Of a stretch of DNA of 61,153 nucleotides, positions 49,157-57,556 are shown piece by piece. Made by a program: the position numbers and the translations under genes. The notes beneath the pieces were generated by a model. It was not told where the DNA came from. It worked only from the letters and a program-made list of their open reading frames with translations, and did not search any database. Positions within the stretch are counted from its first letter, which is position 1. Each line of letters opens with the position of its first letter. This DNA comes from an uncultured Collinsella sp. (GTDB lineage: Bacteria; Actinomycetota; Coriobacteriia; Coriobacteriales; Coriobacteriaceae): the NCBI GenBank assembly GCA_900541125.1, contig UQIK01000013.1, forward strand, positions 1-61,153, in the 5' to 3' direction.

Positions 49157-50376
49157 GGGAAGACCACGCCGCGCCCCGGGCTGCCGGGGGAATCCTGCGC
49201 GCCCGTACGCATGGGGGCAGCTCGCAATCGCTCGGCATCGCTTGCGAAGGGGGCGCCTCCGACCTCATCGACTTCTCGGTGAACGTGAATCCGGCAGGCC
49301 CCTCGCCGCGCGCCGTCGCCGCAGCTTGCAAGGCGCTTTCTCGAATCGACGCCTACCCCGATAGGGAAAGCCGCGCCCTCGTTCGCGCCCTAGCGCGCAC
49401 CCAGGGCATTCCCGAAGATACTATCGTTTGCGGCGCGGGCGCGTCCGACATCATCTGGCGGCTCGCCGCGGCGGTGCGCCCGAAACGCATCGTCGTGTGC
49501 GCGCCGACGTTCTCTGACTATGCGGAGGCGGCATCGTACTACGGCGCATGCGTGCAGGAGTTCCCGCTCTCCGAAGCGGATGACTTCGACGTGCCCGCCT
49601 CCTTCGCCCGCGCGATCGAGGGGCCGGGAGACGTGGCGTACCTCTGCAATCCGAACAACCCGACGGGGCGCCTCGTCGACCCCCGCGTGATCGATGCCGC
49701 GGCTTGCCGCTGCGAGCAGGTGGGCGCACTGCTCGTCGTGGACGAGTGCTTCCTCGGATTTGCGCCCGACGCCCGCGAAAGGAGCGTGGCCGCACGCGCC
49801 GCGTGTTCGCACCATGTGGCCGTGCTCTCCGCGTTCACCAAGCTCTACGGAATGGCAGGGTTGCGGTTGGGGTATCTGATCAGCGGAAACGCCCAACTCA
49901 TCGAGGGGATTCGCCGGGCGGGGCAGGCGTGGCCCGTCTCCTCGGTCGCCGAGGCCGCGGGCATCGCCGCCCTGGAAGACGTCGAATACGTCTCGCGCAC
50001 GCGCGATGTATTGGCGGGCGAGCGAGCGTGGCTTTCCCACGAGCTCTCCTCGCTCGGGCTTTCCGTCGTGCCGTCGGATGCGAACTTCCTTTTAGTCCGC
50101 ACGCCGGCGAAAGACATCCCCGAACGCCTGTATAAACAGGGGGTTTTGGTCCGCACGTGCGACTCGTTTTCGGTACTGTCCCGTTTCTGGTGCCGCGTCG
50201 CGGTGCGCACGCGCAAGGAGAACGCCCGGCTTGCGATGGCTTTTAGCCGCGCGCTTCGGGCGGAAGGCGCATCGGGCGAAGGCGAACCCGACGAACGGGG
50301 CGGCGCTTCTTGCAGCAGCGCTATGGCGGGCGCGGATGGCCGAGGCTCGGAGAAGGAGGTCGATACCCTTGGGTAG
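49153..50376 (+). CDS. cobD: Threonine-phosphate decarboxylase CobD-like aminotransferase
   Basis: The 407-residue PLP enzyme of the HisC/CobD family has DFSVNVNPAGPS, LCNPNNPTGRL, the cofactor Asp in LVVDECFLGFAPDA and the PLP lysine in SAFTKLYGMAGLRLGY. Next to cbiB it should make aminopropanol phosphate from threonine phosphate. The last 40 residues form a Gly/Glu/Ser-rich tail not usual for the family. That tail overlaps the cbiP ribosome site and start. Confidence 0.88.
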   Translation: MREDHAAPRAAGGILRARTHGGSSQSLGIACEGGASDLIDFSVNVNPAGPSPRAVAAACKALSRIDAYPDRESRALVRALARTQGIPEDTIVCGAGASDIIWRLAAAVRPKRIVVCAPTFSDYAEAASYYGACVQEFPLSEADDFDVPASFARAIEGPGDVAYLCNPNNPTGRLVDPRVIDAAACRCEQVGALLVVDECFLGFAPDARERSVAARAACSHHVAVLSAFTKLYGMAGLRLGYLISGNAQLIEGIRRAGQAWPVSSVAEAAGIAALEDVEYVSRTRDVLAGERAWLSHELSSLGLSVVPSDANFLLVRTPAKDIPERLYKQGVLVRTCDSFSVLSRFWCRVAVRTRKENARLAMAFSRALRAEGASGEGEPDERGGASCSSAMAGADGRGSEKEVDTLG

Positions 50377-51868
50377 GGCGAAGCCCATCATGATCCAGGG
50401 CACCATGTCGAACGCGGGGAAGAGCCTGCTTGCGGCGGGGCTGTGCCGTGTGCTTTCGCAGGACGGCCTGCGCGTGGCTCCCTTCAAGAGCCAGAACATG
50501 GCGCTCAACAGCGGTGTCACGGCCGACGGGCTCGAGATGGGGCGCGCCCAGATCATGCAGGCCGAGGCGTGCGGCATCTCGCCCGACGTGCGCATGAACC
50601 CCATTCTGCTCAAGCCCGAAAGCGGCCACCGAAGCCAGCTCATCGTGGCCGGCAAGGAGCAGGGAGCCTTCGCTGCGAGGGACTACTTCGCGCGAAAGAA
50701 GGCGCTCATGCCGCAGATTTTGGAGGCGTTCGATTCACTCGCGGAGGAAAACGACGTCATCGTTATCGAGGGCGCCGGCAGCCCCGCCGAAATCAACCTT
50801 GCCGAAAACGACATCGTCAACATGGGGCTCGCGCGCGCCGTGTCCTCCCCCGTGCTGCTCGCGGGCGACATCGACCCAGGCGGGGTGTTTGCCCAGCTTT
50901 ACGGTACGGTCGCGCTCCTTTCGCCCGAGGATCGCGCGCTTTTGCGGGGGCTTGTGGTAAACAAGTTCCGCGGCGATGTGGAAATCCTGCGCCCGGGTTT
51001 GGCCCCGCTCGAGAAGATGTGCGGGGTTCCCGTCGTGGGGGTCGTGCCGTATCTTACGCTCGACCTGGACGACGAGGACTCGCTCGCGCCGCGCCTATCT
51101 GTCCGCGAGGCGCGCGGCGTCATCGACGTCGCCGTCGTGCGCCTTCCGCATCTGTCGAACTTCACCGACTTCGACCCGCTTTCGCGCGTGCCCGGCGTGG
51201 GCGTGCGCTACGTTTCCTCGACGACCGATCTGGGCCGACCCGACCTGGTGGTGCTCCCCGGCTCGAAGACCACGCTCGACGACGCGCGCTGGCTTGCGGC
51301 TAGCGGCATCGGAGCCTGTGTACGCGCGCTTTCGGGCGCGGGCACGCCGGTGCTCGGTATATGCGGAGGCTACCAGCTTTTGGGAGACGAGCTTTCCGAC
51401 CCGCACGGCAGGGAAGGCGCTGGCACCGCGCGCGGGCTCGGGCTTATCCCTGCAAGTACGGTGTTCAAGGAGGAAAAGCGCCTCGCTCGGTCGGAACTGC
51501 GCATCACGGGCGCCCAAGGCGCGTTCTCGGTGTGGAACGGCATGACGGCGCGCGGGTACGAGATTCACGACGGCGAAACGATCGTCTCCTGCGCCCCTGC
51601 GGGCACGATTGGCGGCAAACCAGAAGGCGCGGCCTGCGGAAACGTGTTTGGAACCTATCTCCACGGCCTGTTCGACGAACCGGGGGTGGCGCTCGCCCTC
51701 GCGCGCTCGCTCGCGCGCATGCGTGGCCTGCCCGAGAGCGTCGTGGGTGCTGCGGGCGCGGCGTCCGCGGCCGATCACCGTGCGCGCGAGTTCGACCGCC
51801 TGGCCGACTCCGTGCGCGTGGCGCTCGACATGGAGTATGTCTACCGCATTATCGAGGAGGGCGTATGA
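50369..51868 (+). CDS. cbiP: Cobyric acid synthase
   Basis: The 499-residue enzyme amidates the b, d, e and g side chains. Its N-terminal part has IQGTMSNAGKSLLAAGLCRV, FKSQNMALNS and EGAGSPAEINL. The C-terminal glutaminase domain has the nucleophile in VLGICGGYQLLG and the His in GTYLHGLFDE. The TTG at 50369 is chosen because AAGGAGGT lies 8 bases upstream; an ATG at 50390 is the alternative. The start lies within the end of cobD. Confidence 0.93.
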   Translation: MGRAKPIMIQGTMSNAGKSLLAAGLCRVLSQDGLRVAPFKSQNMALNSGVTADGLEMGRAQIMQAEACGISPDVRMNPILLKPESGHRSQLIVAGKEQGAFAARDYFARKKALMPQILEAFDSLAEENDVIVIEGAGSPAEINLAENDIVNMGLARAVSSPVLLAGDIDPGGVFAQLYGTVALLSPEDRALLRGLVVNKFRGDVEILRPGLAPLEKMCGVPVVGVVPYLTLDLDDEDSLAPRLSVREARGVIDVAVVRLPHLSNFTDFDPLSRVPGVGVRYVSSTTDLGRPDLVVLPGSKTTLDDARWLAASGIGACVRALSGAGTPVLGICGGYQLLGDELSDPHGREGAGTARGLGLIPASTVFKEEKRLARSELRITGAQGAFSVWNGMTARGYEIHDGETIVSCAPAGTIGGKPEGAACGNVFGTYLHGLFDEPGVALALARSLARMRGLPESVVGAAGAASAADHRAREFDRLADSVRVALDMEYVYRIIEEGV

Positions 51869-52380
51869 TCCACGTGTATCATGGCGACGGCAAAGGCAAG
51901 ACCACGGCGGCGATGGGCCTCGCCCTTCGCATGCTCGCCGCAGGCCGCCGCGTCGTCGTCGTGCAGTTCCTGAAAGACGGCGAAAGCGGGGAGGTGCGCC
52001 TGCTCGCCGAGCATTTCGGCGTGCCCGTGTTCGCGGGGAAGGCGTCGGACAAGTTTACCTGGTCCATGACGTCGGAAGAACTTGCCGCGACGCGCGAGCT
52101 GCACGATGGGAACCTCGCTTCCGCGCTCGCCGAGCTCGAGGGCGCGCAGGAGGGGCTGCTCGTGCTCGACGAGGCGCTCGACGCGCTTTCGAAGGGGCTT
52201 GTCGACGAGGCGCTCGTGGACCGCGCGCTCGATATGTCCGCGCGCGGCGTCGAAGTAGCGCTCACCGGGCGCGCGCCTTCCCGCAAGATCGTGGAGAAGG
52301 CCGACTACATAACCGAGATGCGGTGCGAGAAACACCCCTACGCTCAGGGGATAGGTGCAAGGGAAGGAGTGGAGTACTAG
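51865..52380 (+). CDS. cobA: ATP:corrinoid adenosyltransferase, CobA/BtuR type
   Basis: The 171-residue protein has the P-loop HGDGKGKTTAAMGLALRM, VVVQFLKDGESGE and LLVLDEALDALSKGLVD. It adenosylates Co(I) corrinoids, including salvaged ones, so it also serves the importer encoded nearby. It overlaps the cbiP stop (ATGA) and abuts cbiC without a gap. Confidence 0.93.
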   Translation: MIHVYHGDGKGKTTAAMGLALRMLAAGRRVVVVQFLKDGESGEVRLLAEHFGVPVFAGKASDKFTWSMTSEELAATRELHDGNLASALAELEGAQEGLLVLDEALDALSKGLVDEALVDRALDMSARGVEVALTGRAPSRKIVEKADYITEMRCEKHPYAQGIGAREGVEY

Positions 52381-53022
52381 ATGGATTCCAAGGAGATGGC
52401 GCCCGGCGACATCGAGCGGCGCAGCTTCGAGATCATCACCGAAGAGCTCGGCGGCCGCACGTTCCCGCCGCTCGAAGAGCCCGTCGTGAAGCGCGTCATC
52501 CACACCACTGCCGACTTCTCGTACGCCGATTCCCTCGTATTCACCCATGACGCCGCGCACTGTGCTCTCGACGCACTGCGCGCAGGGGCCACGGTGCTCA
52601 CCGACACGAACATGGCGCTCGCAGGCATAAGCAAGCCCGCGCTCGCAAAGCTCGGCTGCAAGGCCGTGTGCTACATGGCCGACCCTAATGTCGCCGCGGC
52701 TGCGCGCGCCGCGGGCACGACTCGCGCCGTTGCGAGCATGGACAAAGCTTGCGGCATCGAGGGTCCGCTCATCGTGGCCGTCGGTAACGCCCCCACGGCA
52801 CTTCTGCGCCTCGCCGAGCTCATGGACGCGGGGAAGATCGCGCCCGCGCTCGTCGTTGGGGTGCCGGTCGGGTTTGTGAACGTGGTCGAGGCGAAAGAGG
52901 AGCTACTCGCGCGACGCGTGCCGGCCATCGTCGCGAGGGGTCGCAAGGGCGGTTCGACCGTGGCGGCCGCCATTATGAACGCGCTGCTCTACCAGATCAC
53001 GCGCCCAGGCGGCCCGAAGTGA
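52381..53022 (+). CDS. cbiC: Cobalt-precorrin-8 methylmutase
   Basis: The 213-residue protein has the CbiC features VVKRVIHTTADFSYAD (with the catalytic His), LTDTNMALAGI and GVPVGFVNVVEAKEEL. It moves the C11 methyl to C12 to give cobyrinate. The ATG directly follows the cobA stop, with GGAAGGAGTGG upstream as ribosome site. It overlaps cbiJ by GTGA. Confidence 0.94.
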   Translation: MDSKEMAPGDIERRSFEIITEELGGRTFPPLEEPVVKRVIHTTADFSYADSLVFTHDAAHCALDALRAGATVLTDTNMALAGISKPALAKLGCKAVCYMADPNVAAAARAAGTTRAVASMDKACGIEGPLIVAVGNAPTALLRLAELMDAGKIAPALVVGVPVGFVNVVEAKEELLARRVPAIVARGRKGGSTVAAAIMNALLYQITRPGGPK

Positions 53023-53792
53023 CGGCGCCCGCATCCGCGCCGGCGCTGCGCATCTTCGCCGGCACCACCGAGGGCCGCCTTCTGTGCGAATGGGCGAGCG
53101 GGGCGGGCATCCCCGCCCGTGCCTACGCGGCAACCGAGTACGGAGGCGAGCTTTTGGGCGAGCTTCCGGGCATCGAGGTGCATGCGAGCAGGCTCGACGA
53201 GGCCGACATGGAGCGCGAGCTTTCCGGCGCGCGCATCGTCGTCGACGCCACGCACCCCTTCGCTACGCTCGCAAGCGGCAACATCCGAGCCGCTTCGCTC
53301 GCCGTGGGTGTACGATGCCTGCGCCTTGCGCGCGCGGCCGAGGCGCTGCCCAAAGGCGTCGTGTCGGTCGCGTCGATCGCCTGCGCGGCGCGCTTTCTCT
53401 CCGAGAACCCGGGTCGCGCGCTTCTCACGACGGGGAGCAAGGAGCTTGCTCCCTATACGCGCGTCGCCGATTTCTCGGAGCGCTTCTTCGTGCGTGTGCT
53501 CCCGCTGCCCGGTGCTATAACGAAGTGCATCGACGCGGGGTTTTCGCCGTCGCACGTCATCGGCATGCAGGGGCCCTTCACCCGCGAGCTCAACGAGGCG
53601 ATGCTTCGGCAGGTGGGAGCCCAGTGGCTTGTGACCAAGGACTCGGGAACCGTAGGCGGCACGGCCGAGAAGCTTGCCGCCGCGTGCGACGTGGGAGCGC
53701 GCTGCATCGTGGTCACCCGTCCCGCCGAGGGAGACGGGGCCCTTTCGCTTCGGGAAGTGGAAGACGCGCTCTTACGGGAGTTCGCGCGCTAG
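53019..53792 (+). CDS. cbiJ: Cobalt-precorrin-6A reductase
   Basis: The 257-residue NADPH-dependent reductase has LRIFAGTTEGRLLCEWA, VVDATHPFATLASGNIR, LLTTGSKELAPY and VTKDSGTVGGTAEKLAAA, as in CbiJ/CobK. GTG start at 53019 overlaps the cbiC stop. It is the last gene of the plus-strand operon and completes the set of ring-modifying enzymes other than cbiL. Confidence 0.92.
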   Translation: MTAPASAPALRIFAGTTEGRLLCEWASGAGIPARAYAATEYGGELLGELPGIEVHASRLDEADMERELSGARIVVDATHPFATLASGNIRAASLAVGVRCLRLARAAEALPKGVVSVASIACAARFLSENPGRALLTTGSKELAPYTRVADFSERFFVRVLPLPGAITKCIDAGFSPSHVIGMQGPFTRELNEAMLRQVGAQWLVTKDSGTVGGTAEKLAAACDVGARCIVVTRPAEGDGALSLREVEDALLREFAR

Positions 53793-53838
53793 GCGCTCGC
53801 CGCGCCTGCGTTCCCTCCCGCCCGCGAGGAGGAGCGCC

Positions 53839-53913
53839 TCGAGCAAGCTCGAACCGTACAAGACCGTCATCCGCCAAAAGTTCGAGGACGACGCCCGGAA
53901 CTGGCGCAAGTAG
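53839..53913 (+). pseudogene. Possible relic of an IS21-type transposase (IstA)
   Basis: The frame reads SSKLEPYKTVIRQKFEDDAR then NWRK and stops at TAG. This resembles the IstA segment KLDPYK...WLEEDR..PRKQRHTA of IS21 elements; a CAG to TAG change could explain the stop. No start and no other transposase parts are seen. It lies at the right edge of the corrinoid island, 11 bases before repeat A copy 2. The similarity is short, so the call is tentative. Confidence 0.4.
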
Positions 53914-53923
53914 CCCTTCAATC

Positions 53924-53994
53924 AGTTGCGGTGAAATAGTGTCTGTTTTTGCTGCTAGATAGTATATTCAGCCCCTAATTCACCGCAACTTTTT
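53924..53994 (+). repeat. Dispersed hairpin repeat A, copy 2
   Basis: AGTTGCGGTGAAATA (53924-53938) pairs with TAATTCACCGCAACT (53976-53990) with one mismatch, followed by TTTTT. It matches copy 1 (23385-23452) over 68 bases without gaps, apart from the loop and a few bases. Here the T-run makes it a plausible terminator of the cob operon, convergent with the MacB-like gene. Confidence 0.8.
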
Positions 53995-54003
53995 GGTGGT
54001 GAC

Positions 54004-55218
54004 TTACTGGTAGCGCAGGCACTCCACCGGGTTGAGCTTTGCCGCGCGGCGAGCGGGGTAGAAGCCAAAGATTACGCCGATGCCGACGGAGACGGCGAAG
54101 GCCAGCAGCACCGTGGCGATTGAAAAACTCGGTGTGATTTGCCCGCTGGCTCCGAGCTCGCCAAGAATCCCGGATCCGGAGGCAAACATCGCGAGGCCCC
54201 AGGCCAGCAGATAGCCTATCAGGACACCCAACAGTCCGCCGGTGACGCACAGCGCCGAAGACTCGGCCAAAAACTGCGCGGTGATATCGCGACGACTGGC
54301 GCCCAGAGCGCGGCGGATGCCGATCTCTCGAATGCGCTCAGTCACGTTGGTGAGCATCATATTCATAATGCCGATACCGCCGACAAGCAGCGAGATGCTG
54401 GCGACAGCACCCATGATGAGCGAGAACGCGCCCATAAATGAGTTGAGCGCATCGATGGCGCTTTTCATGGATGTCGCCGATACACTGTCGTACTCATCCT
54501 CCTCCTCGATGCCCTTCATCGCGCGCACCTTGGACTCGATGGTCTTACAAAGCTCATCCATGTCTGTGCCCTCGGCGGCAAGTGCCGTCACGCTGGGGAA
54601 TGAAGGATTCTCGTCGCCAAACAGTCCGGAGATAGTTTCGCGTGGCATATACAGCGTGAGCGAGCCCATGGAGTCGCTGCCGCCATCAATCACGCCTACA
54701 ATCTGCACCTCGCCGTTGGACACCTTGATGGTTTTCACCAGCGCATCCTGTTCGTTGCCGTAAAGCTGATCGGCGCCGTTGCGGCTGATGAGCGCCACGC
54801 GCGAGCCTGATTGGGACTCGGCCTGGGAATAGGTGCGCCCCGCAACGAGCTTGCTGGCCCCCACGGCGTCGAGCATGTCGCTATCGACACCCTGTGCCAT
54901 GACGGTATAGCTTTTATCGCCGGTCTTATACTCGGTATACGCGCTGTCGACAATGCCGATCTGCTCTATCTGCGGCACCAGTTTTTGAAGCTTCTCGATG
55001 TCCGACTCGGTGAGTTCTTGCGACGAATAGATTTGCACCATGCGTGCCGCATTGAGGCCCAGGCTGTTGACCAGGGTGTTTTGGATGCCGCCGATGAGTG
55101 AGGTCATGGCGATAACCGAGGCGATGCCAATGACGATGCCCAGGATGGTGAGCAGGCTGCGGCCCTTGTTGGCCTCGAGCGAGTGAAGGGCTTCCTGGAT
55201 GAGATCGCGGGCGCTCAT
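54004..55218 (-). CDS. MacB-like ABC transporter permease (FtsX domain)
   Basis: The 404-residue protein has an N-terminal helix with LLTILGIVIGIASVIAMTSL, a large extracytoplasmic MacB_PCD domain (about 50-255), and three C-terminal helices. The C-terminal part includes LVGGIGIMNMMLTNVTERIR, EIGIRRALGASRRDI and FYPARRAAKLNPVECLRY. It belongs to the MacAB class that exports peptides, lipids or drugs or acts in envelope stress. It overlaps the ATPase gene by 4 bases. Confidence 0.92.
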   Translation of the reverse strand: MSARDLIQEALHSLEANKGRSLLTILGIVIGIASVIAMTSLIGGIQNTLVNSLGLNAARMVQIYSSQELTESDIEKLQKLVPQIEQIGIVDSAYTEYKTGDKSYTVMAQGVDSDMLDAVGASKLVAGRTYSQAESQSGSRVALISRNGADQLYGNEQDALVKTIKVSNGEVQIVGVIDGGSDSMGSLTLYMPRETISGLFGDENPSFPSVTALAAEGTDMDELCKTIESKVRAMKGIEEEDEYDSVSATSMKSAIDALNSFMGAFSLIMGAVASISLLVGGIGIMNMMLTNVTERIREIGIRRALGASRRDITAQFLAESSALCVTGGLLGVLIGYLLAWGLAMFASGSGILGELGASGQITPSFSIATVLLAFAVSVGIGVIFGFYPARRAAKLNPVECLRYQ

Positions 55219-55988
55219 GCCACCACTCCTTTCGGCGGGTTGGCGGAGGCGGAAATCATGGGCAGGCTATCTACGGCGCTGCGCAGGGTCCGCGGTGCAT
55301 GTGGAATATACGCGCCGTCGTGAATGCGACCGTCGCGGATGGTCACGGCACGGTCGGCCTCGGCTGCGATGCCGGGGTCGTGTGTGATAAGCACGATGGT
55401 TTTGCCGCGCTCCTGAAGTCTATGGAAGGTCTCCATTACAAGCGCTCCGGTGGCGGAGTCCAGGTTTCCCGTCGGCTCGTCAGCCAAAATGATGGGCGGA
55501 TCGTTGACGAGGGCACGTGCGATGGCGACACGCTGCATCTGGCCGCCCGAGAGCTCGGATATGCGGTGGTCCCAGTGGTCGACGGGCAGCGTGACGGCCT
55601 GCAGCGCGTGCACGGCGCGCATTTCGCGCTGGCTACGGGGCACGTTGGTGTAGGCCAGCGGCAGCATGACGTTTTCGATAACCGACAGGCGCGGCAGCAG
55701 GTTGAAGCTCTGAAAGACAAAGCCAATGCTCAGGGCGCGAACTTCGGTGAGCTCGTCATCATCGAGCTCGGCCACGTTGAGGCCTTGCAGGTAATAATCG
55801 CCTGCCGTCGGCTTGTCCAGGCAGCCCAGGATGTTCATGAGCGTCGACTTGCCCGAGCCCGAGGGGCCGGTAATGGCCACGAACTCACCAGGATTTACCG
55901 CAAGGCTCACGTTGTGCAGGATGTGGGCGCAACCTGCCTCGCTCTCAAAGATGCGGTGTACGTTGCGAATGTCGATGACGGGACGCAT
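55215..55988 (-). CDS. MacB/LolD-type ABC ATPase
   Basis: The 257-residue ATPase has Walker A GPSGSGKSTLMN, the signature ELSGGQMQRVAIARALV and Walker B IILADEPTGNLDSATG, the standard LolD/MacB sequence. It drives the permease encoded next. The start codon shares a base with the upstream stop (TAATG). The last 30 residues are a non-conserved tail. Confidence 0.94.
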   Translation of the reverse strand: MRPVIDIRNVHRIFESEAGCAHILHNVSLAVNPGEFVAITGPSGSGKSTLMNILGCLDKPTAGDYYLQGLNVAELDDDELTEVRALSIGFVFQSFNLLPRLSVIENVMLPLAYTNVPRSQREMRAVHALQAVTLPVDHWDHRISELSGGQMQRVAIARALVNDPPIILADEPTGNLDSATGALVMETFHRLQERGKTIVLITHDPGIAAEADRAVTIRDGRIHDGAYIPHAPRTLRSAVDSLPMISASANPPKGVVA

Positions 55989-57424
55989 TACATGCCCTCA
56001 TCGGCAGACATGCTGCTCGAATCCGCGCTGTAGCCGCCGTCAGCCGTTGCGTCCGCTCCTGTGTCCATGACGAGGGTGTCGCCATCGCGCAGCTTGGTAA
56101 CCGGCACGTTAGGGTTGATCTCGTTGCCCTGGTCGTCGCGCTTGACCTGTGTCTTGCCGACTACGGCTTCGTTGTCGTTTTGCGTCACGACGGTCACCTT
56201 CACGCGACGGGTTTGCTTGCCCTCGTCATCAGTTGCCACGTTGACGTAATAGTGTTCGCCGTCTTCGGTCATCAGCGCCATCGTCGGCACCATCACCACG
56301 TCGTCGAGCTGCTCGGTCACCACCGATACCTCGGCCGTCATGCCCGGCTTCAGGCGCGCGTCGGGCGCCTCGATGAGGATGTCTACGTTAAAGGTTACGC
56401 TGCCGCCGCCACCGTTGGCAGCGTCGGAGTTTGCCACCGACGCGATAGCCGTGACGGTGCCCTGGCTCACGATATCGGGAAACGCGGGATACGTGACGTT
56501 GGCGCTCTGCCCAACGGCGATCTTGGCGATGTCCTTTTCGCCCACCTGCACGGTCACCTTCATTTTGGACAGGTCTGCGATCTGCATGCACTGCTTGCCG
56601 CCGCTCGTATCGCTTTCGCCCATGATCATGCCGCCAGTTACCGTGGCGCCCACCTTGGCGTTGAGCTCCACGATGCTGCCCGAGCTCGGGGCCGTGACCG
56701 TACGGCTGGCGGCCTTGGCGTTCGCCTGATCGAGGTTTGCCTGGGCTGATGCGAGGCTGCGCTGCGCGGCCGATACGGCGTTCGTGTCCGCTGATGCGGC
56801 GGAGATGCCAGCCGCTGCTGAAGCTCCATCGACGTCCGGCGTTGGGGTGGCCTGCGCGGCAGCTGCGGCTTTCTGTGCGTTGGCGAGGTCTTCTTGGGCG
56901 GCTGCAACTGCACGCTGCGCCTCGGCAACGTTGCGATCGAGCTCGTCGTTTTTAACGGTCATAAGCACGTCGCCCTCGTTGACGGATTGGCCTGTCTGCA
57001 CGTTGATCGAATCGACCGTGCCGTCGACAGAAGGGGAGACCACTGAGGACGAAATGGGTTTGAGCTGGCCTTTCGCATCGACCGTTGTGCTAAACGTGCC
57101 CTCGGTCACCATGTCGGTCACAGGCCCGCTAGCGCCCTGTGGCTGCGCATTGATAACCAAGGTTGAGACAATGGCAATGAGCGCGATGGCGCCCACGATG
57201 CCGGCGGCAATGCCGTGTCGAATCAGCTTTTTGCGTCGACGTTCGGCACGTTTTGCCTTGAGCTTGGCATATGCCTCTTCATCGGAAATCTCGGCCGTAT
57301 CGTTCGTGCGTCCGTTCTCCTTGTCGGCACGTGCGTTTGTAATCAGAGGAATCGTTTCGGTGGCACCTTCGGGCGTGCGCTCGGTATCATCTGGACCCGG
57401 GGTGATCGTGGGGACATTCGGCAT
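55988..57424 (-). CDS. MacA-like membrane fusion protein (HlyD family)
   Basis: The 478-residue protein has a cytoplasmic N-tail (about 1-75), one membrane helix (GIAAGIVGAIALIAIVSTLV), and a biotinyl-lipoyl half-motif (SPSVDGTVDSINVQTGQSV). An Ala/Gln-rich coiled coil (about 165-250) and beta-barrel domains follow. Such proteins pair with MacB-type permeases. AAAGGAG precedes the ATG at 57424; an earlier in-frame ATG at 57487 is not preferred. The C-terminal 25 residues are Asp/Ser-rich. It is the first gene of a three-gene unit with TATACT near 57450 as a possible -10. Confidence 0.9.
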   Translation of the reverse strand: MPNVPTITPGPDDTERTPEGATETIPLITNARADKENGRTNDTAEISDEEAYAKLKAKRAERRRKKLIRHGIAAGIVGAIALIAIVSTLVINAQPQGASGPVTDMVTEGTFSTTVDAKGQLKPISSSVVSPSVDGTVDSINVQTGQSVNEGDVLMTVKNDELDRNVAEAQRAVAAAQEDLANAQKAAAAAQATPTPDVDGASAAAGISAASADTNAVSAAQRSLASAQANLDQANAKAASRTVTAPSSGSIVELNAKVGATVTGGMIMGESDTSGGKQCMQIADLSKMKVTVQVGEKDIAKIAVGQSANVTYPAFPDIVSQGTVTAIASVANSDAANGGGGSVTFNVDILIEAPDARLKPGMTAEVSVVTEQLDDVVMVPTMALMTEDGEHYYVNVATDDEGKQTRRVKVTVVTQNDNEAVVGKTQVKRDDQGNEINPNVPVTKLRDGDTLVMDTGADATADGGYSADSSSMSADEGM

Positions 57425-57502
57425 AGCGTCTCCTTTATAGAAAGAACCTTGATAAGTATATACGCCCTCCGGTTGGGGCGGGCGCATAGGACGGTTTCTT
57501 TC

Positions 57503-57531
57503 GGAACTGTTAGATTGGTCGCGGCAGTTCC
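57503..57531. repeat. Inverted repeat between the L,D-transpeptidase and MacA genes
   Basis: GGAACTG (57503-57509) and CAGTTCC (57525-57531) are perfect 7-base arms 15 bases apart, 26 bases after the transpeptidase stop. There is no U-run, so it may be a weak terminator or an operator for the macA unit. Confidence 0.4.
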
Positions 57532-57556
57532 ACGTTGTATGAATGTGCGCGTTGCA

